NCBI GenBank assembly: GCA_016110215.1
Contig: JADWQD010000011.1
Coordinates: 1,364,001 to 1,428,000 of the forward strand
Reading direction: 5' to 3'
DNA: 64,000 nt
DNA from: Capronia americana
Lineage: Eukaryota > Ascomycota > Eurotiomycetes > Chaetothyriales > Herpotrichiellaceae
Shown one piece after another: positions 21,609-31,078 of this stretch (its first letter is position 1; the number at the start of each line of letters is the position of its first letter). The position numbers were made by a program, and so were the translations under genes. Under the pieces are notes generated by a model. That model did no database searches, was not told where the DNA came from, and saw only the letters and a list, made by a program, of their open reading frames with translations.

Positions 21609-22373
21609 ATGGTCGTAATAACTCTGTCAAGAGTTGAAATCATCAAAAGGTGCGACGAAGCCGAAGCCGAACCTCAAAACCTTGTATTTTACATGCCATA
21701 TGGAAACAACGTCCTCAGACTCTCTCAAAGCGTGGCTGTGAAATTCGGATACGGGGTAACCGAGCATGAGGCACGTAGTCAAGAGAAGGCCTACCAAATC
21801 CTAGATCACAACATTGTTCGAGTGCCAGAGGTCTACGATTTCTTCGAAGATGGGCGGGGTCGTGGTTACCTCGTTATGGAATTCATGACGGGCCAAGTAC
21901 AAGAACCGATCACCAACGCCTCGCAGCTAGATGCCTTATTCCGGGTCCTCGATCATTTAGCTACGCAAAGCTCTCAGTCTCCCGGATCATTAGGTGGTGG
22001 ACCATCCCGTGCTCTTCTCTTTGGTGAATCAGACCCTCCTACATTTGAGACTATCGAACAGATGGAGCGATGGTTTAATATTCGACACCTCATCCCAGGA
22101 AAGACCATCTCGTTTCAAGATTCGAAACTGGTGCTGTGTCACCTCGACTTGTTTCCGCGAAACATATTATGGCTCCCGGATCAACCACCTTGTGTACTAG
22201 ACTGGGCCTCGGCCGGCTTCTTCCCGAGGATATTCGAAGCCTGCTCCCAACTGATCCGAAAAAGGCTGGAGAAAGGTGGCCTGGTTCTCGACATTCCTAT
22301 ACCCGAAGACGAGACGGAACGAGTGTCATTGATTTTGCAGGCTTGGCAAAATGCTCAACGTTTCCATTTGTAA
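21609..22373 (+). CDS. APH-family (aminoglycoside phosphotransferase-like) kinase-fold protein
   Basis: A single exon of 254 residues. It carries the APH/choline-kinase fold signature: VAVKFG (ATP-site Lys), YLVMEFMTG (hinge), LVLCHLDLFPRNIL (catalytic HxDxxxxN loop) and CVLDWASAGFFPRIFE (metal-binding Asp followed by the Gly-Phe turn). Fungal genomes encode many such proteins and nearly all lack a known substrate. The name does not imply antibiotic resistance. The N-terminus is short but includes the Gly-poor beta-strand region, so the protein seems complete. It is convergent with the small gene downstream, and their ends are only 183 bp apart. Confidence 0.75.
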   Translation: MVVITLSRVEIIKRCDEAEAEPQNLVFYMPYGNNVLRLSQSVAVKFGYGVTEHEARSQEKAYQILDHNIVRVPEVYDFFEDGRGRGYLVMEFMTGQVQEPITNASQLDALFRVLDHLATQSSQSPGSLGGGPSRALLFGESDPPTFETIEQMERWFNIRHLIPGKTISFQDSKLVLCHLDLFPRNILWLPDQPPCVLDWASAGFFPRIFEACSQLIRKRLEKGGLVLDIPIPEDETERVSLILQAWQNAQRFHL

Positions 22374-22556
22374 GTGTCCTTTGGCTCCATCGGGAACTCG
22401 CTCACTCTTCTTCAGTACAAGAGCTGAAGGACGAGAGGTCGAGGTGGATGTATCCAGATTGCTGGCTGAATACCCTGGACCCCATCCAGGCACTGCTCGT
22501 TCTCCGTGGGTGTACAATCCTTCTTCTCTACTTCCGCCCACTTGAGTGGTTAAGGA

Positions 22557-23130
22557 CTACTCGCTGGGACTTCCGGCCTTGTGGAAAGTGCCCTGGACCA
22601 TGGGCAATGGGTCACGAGAATTGGTGGTATGATATCGATAGAGAAGATCAGGCCATAAGGTTTGTGCAGCGTTCGCAAGCCAGCCTTCGGTGCACCAGTC
22701 GCTCAAAACAGTGTACCTAGGCAGGTGAGTCGCAGAAACCTCAAGACCGGTTGACATTTACGTACACCCACCACCGACACCCAGAACCTCCTCCGGACAT
22801 GTCATACAAATGACGATGGTTGCGGTAGAGAAGATTGGCAATGTCGCATACTCGAACCGTCCCCTGAACGTGGAAATCCCAGTGTCTGATTGCAGAGGTC
22901 GAGAGCTGATAATCGTGCTTGCTCCATAGCAGTTGGCCATCGATGTAGCCAGCTTCTGCTGCCATGTTGATTCGGACGGCTTTCCCATCGTGAAGCAGAA
23001 GAAATATAGACCAGTAGTTGTCGCTAATGGTTGGTCCTGCGGCGCCAGCGGTATGGACAATGATCCGGACAGTCTTCACGGTACGAGTATCACGGATCGC
23101 CTCCTGGGGAGTCAGACTGCTGGTAGACAT
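22557..23130 (-). CDS. Small fungal protein of unknown function, DUF7770-like
   Basis: Two exons, 23130-22766 and 22716-22557, with a 49 bp intron (donor GTACGT, acceptor CCTAG); the joined frame gives 174 residues. The sequence fits, from memory, a widespread ascomycete family of unknown function recently named DUF7770: RIIVHTAGAAGPTISDNYWS, then LLLHDGKAVRINM, TSAIRHWDF, YDMSGGGSGCRWWVYTVLSDW, and a tail RYHTTNSRDPLPMVQGTFH. The Trp-rich, Gly-rich core suggests a compact globular fold. Residue continuity across the splice (WWV-YTVLSDW) supports the intron. I assign no function. It lies between the APH-like gene and the esterase and shares no obvious promoter with either. Confidence 0.72.
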
Positions 23131-23570
23131 AATGTGGCAAATTTCGATAGTCCTGCCTCCGTGAAAAGGCCCTGCACCTGAATCATTGAGGGCGGGGAAC
23201 TCTGTTATCCTATAACAACTCGGGCACCGTTCGACAACAAAAAGTCGAGCTGCTCTTCGGATTGGACTGTTGCTCGTGGGCCCGCGCTGGCCCTCCAGCG
23301 GTTGTCGGCCACGCATACTCCTGCAGCTCGGTTCCTCTTTCAGCCGTTGCCCGCCAGTTTTAAGGTCTGTGTTCCGCACGTTCATCAGCTGCGTACTATG
23401 CAGCCCTTCGAGTGCGTCTTCCTTGCGACCCAATCGCAGGGGAGGTTTTGCCTAACTCCCTCTGCTCATTTGTAACATCCCCCCAACATTCCCCCAAGTA
23501 TCCTTGTGCCTTCCTACGACCTGCGTTTCGCTCCGGCCTCTCGTCGCATCCAGTTTTTATAGGCGTCACT
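23131..23570. other. Intergenic region upstream of the DUF7770-like gene
   Basis: This 440 bp stretch holds the promoter of the minus-strand DUF7770-like gene and the 3' region of the esterase. The minus-strand frame is open up to 23433, but that part has a random-looking composition and I treat it as leader. Confidence 0.4.
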
Positions 23571-25460
23571 CTAAGCCAACAACTCTCGTGTGATGTTGTT
23601 GATAAACGAGATGCCTTGGGCTCTCCACGTGTCTGCCTCGACAAAACTCCCATTCGCATTCAGCACCATATTCGTCGGGTTCGCAAGATCGTACGCCGGC
23701 CACAGCGGCAAGCCCGTCTGATTCTGGCCTCCCACACCATTGGGATTCCTGGTCCCTGCAAAGTTGGCGTACGCTTTGCCAATCCCCAGGCTCAGGGCGC
23801 GGTAGGCGCTGTACTGCGGGACGGGACCCATGGCGCCGCTGATGTTCTGGAAGCTGAACATGACGTTAACGCCGTGACCGACCGCCACGGGCGCGGTGGC
23901 GTTGTACAGAGGCGTGTCGAAGCGGAAACTGTACACGTCTCGGATCCCGCCCTTGACGTACTCTTCGCAGGTCTTGCGTCGCTGGGCTATCATCACGAGG
24001 TCGCCGCCGATGGCTGCGCTGCGGCGCCATTGAAGGCCCAGAGACGGGTACACCGTATCCGTCGTGATGGCGTAGGGGGGCTCGACCTGCGGCTCGTTCG
24101 GGTACAGATTCAGGAGCGTGCGGATACTGGCTGGGCTGAGCGCATAGTCGCGCCAGTAGAAAAGACTGTTAAAGACGTCTTGGGTGGTGTTGAGGCCCAT
24201 GACCGAGAAGCTGGCGCCTTCGTCGGTGTTTGCGCCGTTGATGATTGGCACGTGGACGAATTTGCCCTGTGACGCAAGCACGCTCGGGTAGTCTGTGAGG
24301 AAGGTCCCGTCGACGATGGGATTCCACACGACGCTGTAATTCGAGGCAAAAAGGTCGGCCGAGCTCAGGTTTCGTAGGCACGCGACTTGGCTTTGGAGAG
24401 TCCAATCAGTGGGACCTACGAACGCGTCAGTCATTGTCCCGGCTCAAGTGGTGACGTCGGGCGTCAACTCACAACCAACCGTATTGCTCAGATTCGCGGC
24501 GGCAACATGGTAGAATGGCAGGGCATTGAGACTCGTGCCGACCGAGCCTCCAGACTCCATGATTGCGGCCGAGTAAAGGCCATCGTCACGTCCGCCAAAG
24601 GAGTGAAGATGGAGACCGATGCTTTGCGCCCCCGCGGACTCGCCCCCTGGAATCGTGAGCACAGTTCAAGAAACCCGGGAAGACATCGGAGTAACATCGT
24701 GCTGAACGGCGAACGTACAAATAGTAATACGGGACGCATCTCCACCGAAAGCGGCAATGTTCTCCTTGACCCATGCGAAAGCCATGCGTTGGTCGAGGAA
24801 TCCAGCATTCGAAGACCCTTCCGCAAGTATGACCGGCGTCTGGAGGAAGCCCCAGACACCCAGTCTGTAATTGATTGAGACTCCGATAAACGGGTTGTCC
24901 GTTAACGTTGAGGTATGGACGATGCCGGACATATTGTACTGAGGACCAGCACTGCTGCCAGCGAACAGACCTTGCACAAGTCAGTCAGTAATGGCTGGTG
25001 ATGTGGGGAAAGAGACAATTCCCTACCTCCGCCATAGATCCAAATCAGCACGGGGAGACTCTGGTTCGCATATCCGCTGGGTCTCACAACTGGCTCTGTC
25101 AGTCAAGGAAGGGCAAGCAGAGAGCCGGGATTCTCCTCTACCGTTCAATGTCAAGCAGTCCTCACTCAGGTTGTAATTGCTGTTATACTGATAGCAACTG
25201 TACCCATACTTGGTGGCGTCCAAGACGCCATCATACAATGTGTTCAGAGACTGCGGCCACCTGAAACGCAGGTCACCAACGGGAGGCTGTGCAAAGGGAA
25301 TTCCCAGGAAGAAATCTTGATTCCAGGGGGGAGAATGGACACCACGTAAAGTTCCATTCTTGACAGTGATGGTGGGAGCAGTATCTCGTGGAGAAGGTGC
25401 CGCGTCTACGGTGAAGAGCGATGCAGAGGATGCCAAAAGCCAGACAAGCTTGGAGTACAT
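23571..25460 (-). CDS. Secreted type B carboxylesterase / lipase
   Basis: Five exons: 25460-25142, 25089-25027, 24970-24719, 24646-24473 and 24415-23571. The introns are 52-72 bp, and the joined frame gives 550 residues. A signal peptide is visible (MYSKLVWLLASSASLFTVDA). Type B carboxylesterase landmarks are FLGIPFAQPPVGDLRF, SEDCLTLNV, LPVLIWIYGGG with the oxyanion Gly residues, then RITIWGESAGA (nucleophile Ser215, rebuilt across intron 3), NTDEGAS (Glu335) and VGHGVNVMF (His450). The triad is complete, so the enzyme should be active on carboxylic esters outside the cell. Many potential N-glycosylation sites occur (NVS/NTT/NAT types). The natural substrate is unknown. It lies just downstream of a Zn2Cys6 factor on the same strand. 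Confidence 0.92.
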
Positions 25461-26236
25461 GTTGTCCGAGGGCTATAACCGTAGAAATATCGAAGAGGGT
25501 AGAGGCTGTGCCGTTGACATTTTTCGTCTAGCTATAAGTCCACGCAACGAGAGGCTCGGTCAAGGAGCCGCCGAGGAAGCTTCCCCAGATTGGAGCCGGA
25601 GTACTTGCATCGGAGAGCCTTGCGTATGGGGATGGGCAGATTTGCGGGGAAAGACAGCAGAGACCCATTCTTCAAGCGTGCTGCTCGAGCATCCATTGCG
25701 TTGTGGTTGCTTTGGGTCGACATGAGGAATTCAGCCGAATTTCGCTGCTGTGCGGAGAGAGCGGTCCACAAGGCTGCATCTGCGGCAGATCGACCGCTCA
25801 AATACCCCAGCGGCCACTCGCCGTAACTTACAGCGAGCTGTAGGAATACAGTATCTTCGGGTTCTATTGAAGAGTCTTTACGGAGAATGTTGCTTTGATG
25901 GTGGGAGGAAGTGAAGCACAGGTGAGACAAGTGGGAAAGCCACAAAACTAGCAAAGTTGCCAAGACGGGATCTCGAGCCAATTATAGACGTGATTGTGGG
26001 TCTGCAGAAGCCACAGCGGGTTGTGCACGTAGAAAGATAACCATCGCTTCCCACGAGTAAGGCACTTCCGAGGTGAAATGTAATGAGGAGAGAAGGTTCA
26101 TTCATTGTCATCAGAGTGGACGTTCTACAGATCTCGTTGAGCGTAAAGTACCGAAAATATATCCCGGAAGAGTACATGCCACCGTCACATATTCATACAC
26201 ACCGAGTCGCCGAGGATCAATCACAGATAATTAAGG
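25461..26236. other. Promoter region of the carboxylesterase gene
   Basis: This 776 bp lies between the esterase start and the stop of the upstream Zn2Cys6 gene. A 149-codon minus-strand frame (25532-25981) lacks any family signature and is probably chance. I see no repeat. Confidence 0.4.
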
Positions 26237-28495
26237 TCAGGGGATCTCCCCCATGTCCTGCATGATATAGTCCCATTGTGCCCAATCCAGTTGGACGTCT
26301 GCCAGCGCCAAATCGTGCGCCAAGCTGTGTTCAGATGCAAAGATCCCATCATTAGCCAGTGGTGGTGGAATCGGCTGGAAGGTTGGCAAGGGGAGCTGGC
26401 TGCTTGCGCTGGATGGGCCGTACATCGTAGTCGCCGAGAAGGGGTTACTGGGTGGAGGTTGCATTGGTGGCGGGATGCTCTCCCAACCCATCGTTGTCGA
26501 GAACTGGCTCTCGCTGTCCCTGGCGGCAGCTCCAGCCATGCCAGAGGTTCCCTTGGACGAGGTGGCCGTGGCGAGCTTCAGCGGGCCTGTCTCTCGCTGC
26601 TCACGAAGCTGCTGAATATACTCGGGGATGAACTTGGGGAACACACCGTCGGTGCTCGCGCGAAGGGCCTTCTCTCGGGCGGCGTACGCTTTCAAGCACA
26701 AGCTCCCCACGGCCACGTGCAATGGTCGCTTATAGTCCGTCACAAAGTATGGATGATGCCGGTAGATCTCGTCCACCTCCTGCCAGGCTCGATCTACCTC
26801 GGGCCCCAGCGTCGACTCCCTGAGGTCGTTGAGGACGAAAATGAGGGCTTGCCAGACAAAATGCACCCTGGTATGCCATATGAATCTCCGTAGTTGCTTC
26901 GATGAATGTGCCATGTTTATCGCTTCGAGGAGTTTCAACGACACTTTCCAGAGATAATCCCGTTCCGACGGTGGCAGTTGCTCCTGGAAGCCCCATTTTC
27001 GTGGATGATGAGCCATCAATCTCATCATGTTGATGGCTCCCCTCCCGATGATAATGGACATGAACTGGATGGGCACCGAAGGATCGCAGTACTTGAGAAA
27101 TTTGTCTTCGAGGCGTTGTTCCAACTCGTCCATGGTAGCATCTCTCTCTTCCTGGGAGCTCTTCCATGGCGTGGACAGGCGCAAGCTCTCGAAGTCAATG
27201 TTCGATTTTTGCCTTTGCTTCTCTAGGAAGAACATGGTAAGCTCGACGCGCAGAAGACACGATATCATCTCGGTCGGCCTTGTTTGCGGGATTGGCGGTT
27301 CCGTCATCTCCGGATAGAGGTCTTCGTCGTTCACGTTGGTCGGTGCCAGAGTGTCCGAGAAGGACAGGTCGCCGAATCGACCGGAGCCACTGAGCTCTGC
27401 TGAACGTCCCTCCAACACGACTATCTGCCACCAGAGACGTCGCCGCATTTCTGTCTCGAAAATCGACAGTCCGAGTCCCGAGCCGTCGCGATGGAGGCCC
27501 ATCCCTTGGGCGACGCGGCTGGCGATTCCTGCCAATGTCCAGTTCGTCCGAGGATCGTAGTTCTCGCGCATGGAGAAAAGGTAGAGGGACAGCGCTTGGA
27601 GCACGACCAGCTCCGAGGTGTTCATAAATCTCGCTCGGGCAAGCGCTTTCCGCGTGGCATGTCGGTACCTCGCCAGCAGAACCTTTCGCGGTTCCCCGAG
27701 TTTCATTTCACACTCGTCGTCGTCAATCGTGTAGACTGCAGCGCCGTAGATCGCAAACAACAGCGCTTCCAGGCCTCGGGGCAGATTGTCGAGTTGCATG
27801 CAGGCTTGCTCGAGGGTCTTGTGGAACGACGGATAGTGGATGAATTTCGTCATCGGGTTGATGTTGTCCAGGTAGATCTGCCAGAGGATAAAGATATTGG
27901 TCGGGGATGGGTGGAGGTATTGGATCGAGTTGCTGGTCGGAGTGTAGCCGAGGATGAATTCGGTGCTCTCGTCGACCGGGGTGCCGGCATCGTCTTCGTC
28001 GTCGTCGGAGTACTCTGCAATCGCCTGGTTGGGCTCTTGGAACTCGTCCGAAAGACTCGCCCAAAGATTGTTCTCGATGAAAAGGGACTTGCCTTGGTCG
28101 ACAATCAACCGACCCGACTTCCTGATCTCGGGCGCGGCGAAGATGAGATCCTCACCTGTCGTACCAGGTGCATCGGGGCTGAGTTGCTGCGAACTCGGTT
28201 GGGTCGTAGGAGGGCTTTCAATCGCCGCAGAGCCGGACGTTGTGCGCGACAAGATGTCGGGATGGTCGATATCGATGCCTTTGCTTTTGAGCAGTTCTTC
28301 GCATTTTCTAAGGCGCGCCAGCAACAAGTCCTCCTGCAGCCGTTTCTTCCTGCGACGTGGAGCTGGTGGGACGCGGAAGACGCATTCAACCTTGGACTTG
28401 ACGCAGTTGGTGCACGGGCTCTGCTTGTCACATTTCACCTTTCGCTCAAAGCATCGGATGCAGCTGAAAGTCTTGTGGAGGCGTTGTTCTTCCAT
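26237..28495 (-). CDS. Zn2Cys6 transcription factor with fungal-specific TF domain
   Basis: A single exon of 752 residues. The binuclear zinc cluster is at the N-terminus (Cys12, Cys15, Cys22, Cys28, Cys31, Cys38), followed by a basic linker (PPAPRRRKKRLQED) and a short predicted coiled coil (LLLARLRKCEELL). The middle region is the fungal_trans domain, recognised by the typical stretch RTNWTLAGIASRVAQGMGLH, then LSIFETEMRRRLWWQIVVLE and later LLRVELTMFF. The C-terminus is Pro/Gln/Ser-rich with a short acidic end (DYIMQDMGEIP) that could activate transcription. The target genes are unknown; the secreted esterase immediately downstream is a candidate by position only. Confidence 0.9.
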   Translation of the reverse strand: MEEQRLHKTFSCIRCFERKVKCDKQSPCTNCVKSKVECVFRVPPAPRRRKKRLQEDLLLARLRKCEELLKSKGIDIDHPDILSRTTSGSAAIESPPTTQPSSQQLSPDAPGTTGEDLIFAAPEIRKSGRLIVDQGKSLFIENNLWASLSDEFQEPNQAIAEYSDDDEDDAGTPVDESTEFILGYTPTSNSIQYLHPSPTNIFILWQIYLDNINPMTKFIHYPSFHKTLEQACMQLDNLPRGLEALLFAIYGAAVYTIDDDECEMKLGEPRKVLLARYRHATRKALARARFMNTSELVVLQALSLYLFSMRENYDPRTNWTLAGIASRVAQGMGLHRDGSGLGLSIFETEMRRRLWWQIVVLEGRSAELSGSGRFGDLSFSDTLAPTNVNDEDLYPEMTEPPIPQTRPTEMISCLLRVELTMFFLEKQRQKSNIDFESLRLSTPWKSSQEERDATMDELEQRLEDKFLKYCDPSVPIQFMSIIIGRGAINMMRLMAHHPRKWGFQEQLPPSERDYLWKVSLKLLEAINMAHSSKQLRRFIWHTRVHFVWQALIFVLNDLRESTLGPEVDRAWQEVDEIYRHHPYFVTDYKRPLHVAVGSLCLKAYAAREKALRASTDGVFPKFIPEYIQQLREQRETGPLKLATATSSKGTSGMAGAAARDSESQFSTTMGWESIPPPMQPPPSNPFSATTMYGPSSASSQLPLPTFQPIPPPLANDGIFASEHSLAHDLALADVQLDWAQWDYIMQDMGEIP

Positions 28496-29398
28496 ACTGG
28501 CGTCAGTGTGAATGTCACGGCACGACGACTCGCGCGGGCGCAGGACGATGCATGTCGCTCAAAGCCAGCAGTTTATATTTCCCGTGGTATGTTCGAGGGA
28601 AAATCAGGCAGACGGCATCATCGAGGTGAATTGTCCTTACCCGAAGCAGCTACTGTTGACGCAACTGGAAATACGAACACGCACCGCATCATGCAGCGTC
28701 TCTCTCGCGCAGTAATTAATCACGATGCAAATCTCTGATGTATTGATGAGACCCCCACCTCCTCAACCTCGCTGCAGCCACGATACATAAATTGCAGTCA
28801 CCGTGCTGTCCTCGGTAATCGTGAAGCGCTTCCGCAGGGCGCTGGTTATTATTAGGTCAAGCCCCAGGGGTGGTTAGGCATCCTGCGTCACCCCGCCACA
28901 CCCCGCCAAGCTGCGCCAATCTGCGCCAATCTGCGCCAATCTTCTTTGCCGACGCTGGCGAGCTTGTCTCTCCAAGCTTCGCCTCGATGCTCCTTCACGC
29001 GCTCCTCAACTCGGCGACCTGACAAGACTCTGTTGCAACATGCATTCTGCACCCGGACACTCGAGGGAGCTGCATCAGTACGAAGGGGATGGCCAGAAGT
29101 GACTGCTTATCCCACATCTTCCGGTCGATGCCCTGCAGCCAGGTATGTATCTAGGTGCGTGTCAACATGGAGGCTGAGAATAGCAAACCCGCCCTCGAGC
29201 CGGCCCCGTCAGCAAAGCCACCCATCAGGGCCACACTCCATTCGTATATAGTCGCCATCAGCATCGCCCTATGCCACTGAAGCGTGCCCGATACACAGAT
29301 TCAACCCCGTGGCCCATTGTGCTGGCGTTCCCCCAAGAATACCATCCTTCTCTGTCCATACAACTGCTCTTACCTTGGCAACGATCAACGATTCCGAG
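28496..29398. other. Divergent intergenic region with decamer repeats
   Basis: This 900 bp lies between the Zn2Cys6 gene (minus) and the low-complexity ORF (plus). It contains CACCCCGCCA-like words at 28890-28908 and three perfect copies of CTGCGCCAAT, listed separately. Part of the minus-strand sequence next to the TF start must be its leader. Confidence 0.4.
28911..28940. repeat. CTGCGCCAAT x 3 tandem decamer
   Basis: Three perfect consecutive copies of the 10-base word, each containing CCAAT. It lies about 420 bp upstream of the Zn2Cys6 factor start and about 460 bp upstream of the plus-strand ORF. CCAAT is the core recognised by the fungal Hap/NF-Y complex, so these could be promoter sites; that is inference. 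Confidence 0.7.
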
Positions 29399-30466
29399 AT
29401 GATGAGCGATAGCCACCAAAATGTGAACCAGCAGCTGGAGGCCATCTCAGGCAGATTGGCCTGCCTGCTCGACCAACTCGCATTGCGGCGCGAGCAAAGC
29501 ACCACAAGGGCGGAAAGGAAACACCTCGACCGACTACGCGGAGACGCCAAGAAGCAAGTTTCGGCCATCATCAAGCTCCAAAACTCGGTCCACGATGCCA
29601 ATACCGTTATTGCAAAGTCCTCACACGCCTTGGGCACCCCTGCCGCGGACAGCGGGAGAGCGTCACGCCAGAGCCTGGCCTCCGATGTGGACCGCATGCT
29701 CTTCCGAGCCGTCGCCGGCCCCTTCCAGAACCAACACCGCCTTCGTCTTGTTCAGCACCGCCGGAGTCTCGAGCTGAGTCAACTCTTGAAGCCGTGGAAA
29801 CAGACAAAGTCGCATGCTCCGGCAAATGCCCGCGAACGACAGTCCGGCATGACCACCGCTGCCACCAGCACCACCACACTGGAGCAATCGCTGAGCACGA
29901 GATTGAACGCCAGCGGTAGTCCCGAAACGGAGCATTCAGGGCCAGGACCAAAAGTCGAAGTACATCCAGACGACGACACGCCAGATCTCTCAATGCCATC
30001 CCAGGAGGTATCAGATTTGGATTCAGATTCAGATCCAGATCAAGATCCACATTCGCGATCTCCGTCCACGTCGTCCTCCTCGTCCCTAAGTCCCTCTCTC
30101 CAGGACCAAGACCAAGACCAAGACTGGAGCCCTGGCCACGCAGCGCCGCTTCCTCCCCCTCTTCCCCGGAAATCTTCCCGCCGAATATCGTACACCCCGC
30201 GAGTCCCCCCGCCGAGCCTGATGCCCCCACTTCCGCCGTTGCCGTTGTCGTTGTCGCCGCTGCCGCTCATGCCGAGGACGCCACCGCCTTTGGTACCCGA
30301 GTCCGAGTCGGCCGCTGAGTCCTTCTCCTCCCCCTCCTCAGCAGCGACCATCATGACCACCGCCGACGAACTCGCCGAAGATATACTTTCCGGCCTCGAG
30401 AAGCGGTATAGTCTCACCATGACGACGGTGGTGACGACGGCGATGACGCCGCCTTCAACTCCGTGA
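29399..30466 (+). CDS. Hypothetical low-complexity protein
   Basis: A single frame of 355 residues from the ATG at 29399 (MMSDSHQNVNQQ). I do not recognise it. The first 90 residues look helical and could form a coiled coil (VNQQLEAISGRLACLLDQLA, then KHLDRLRGDAKKQVSAIIKL). The remainder is simple sequence: Ser/Thr-rich, an Asp-Ser-Asp-Pro run encoded by GATTCAGATCCAGAT-type repeats near 30010-30050, a Gln-Asp run near 30105-30125, then a long Pro/Leu-rich part. The C-terminal ADELAEDILSGLEKRYSLTM looks like a short helix. The helical N-terminus favours a real gene. The repeats and lack of a family make it uncertain. Confidence 0.45.
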   Translation: MMSDSHQNVNQQLEAISGRLACLLDQLALRREQSTTRAERKHLDRLRGDAKKQVSAIIKLQNSVHDANTVIAKSSHALGTPAADSGRASRQSLASDVDRMLFRAVAGPFQNQHRLRLVQHRRSLELSQLLKPWKQTKSHAPANARERQSGMTTAATSTTTLEQSLSTRLNASGSPETEHSGPGPKVEVHPDDDTPDLSMPSQEVSDLDSDSDPDQDPHSRSPSTSSSSSLSPSLQDQDQDQDWSPGHAAPLPPPLPRKSSRRISYTPRVPPPSLMPPLPPLPLSLSPLPLMPRTPPPLVPESESAAESFSSPSSAATIMTTADELAEDILSGLEKRYSLTMTTVVTTAMTPPSTP

Positions 30467-31078
30467 CGTGACTTTCTCTCATGGCTGCATTCAGGGATCA
30501 TGGCCTGTTGCTGTATTTCATCATAGCGTCTAGAGTCTGGGGATATACCACCCTTATTGATGCACGAGGAGTCAGCCTACTACTATTCAATGATGGCGTG
30601 TGCTGAGTTCTACGGAACATATTTAGGCTTGGTGCGTACAATAAGATATGGTCTAGGGAGTGTTCGGTGAGAATGAGGATAGAGTCTACAAGCAATGAGT
30701 CACAAGTTATAGCTGACAAGTCCGTGCGGCTTTGTGTTATATATTATATATTATATCCTATATCATATTTCCTATTTCCTAACCTTATTCTTCTGTCTTC
30801 CTCCACCAGGCAGGACAGGCGAGGCGGCAGTTTCTTCCTACGATAGATAGATAACGACGCAGAGGTGTCCTTGCAAGGAAAGCTTCCATGGTCTGTTTAT
30901 TGTAGGTTCAAATCGAAACTGTAGTTGCAGCTGTGCAAATGAGCAGAGACGGAATAAGAAACTCGCTCATCGGTGGCTATCGCGTGCCGCCGGACCGATA
31001 CCATTACGCTATTGTACAATAACCAAAAAAACTAACGCAATAGAGCAGAGAGTCCGACCGGGTATAAATCGCGCTATA
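30467..31078. other. Convergent 3' region with an AT-rich tract
   Basis: This 612 bp separates the low-complexity ORF from the 3' end of the MFS gene. It has a short AT-rich run of TATATTA/TATCATA words at about 30736-30780 and T-rich patches compatible with polyadenylation signals on both strands. I see no gene. Confidence 0.5.

Noticed and set aside
22741..23433. Extended 230-codon frame starting at 23433 for the DUF7770-like gene
   Set aside because: The first 101 residues are unrelated to the family and the conserved part starts just after the ATG at 23130.
25532..25981. 149-codon minus-strand frame with a hydrophobic start
   Set aside because: No family signature; it lies in the promoter of the esterase and has chance-like composition.
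27491..28738. 415-codon plus-strand frame over the Zn2Cys6 gene
   Set aside because: Antisense shadow; no motif, and it runs opposite the zinc cluster.
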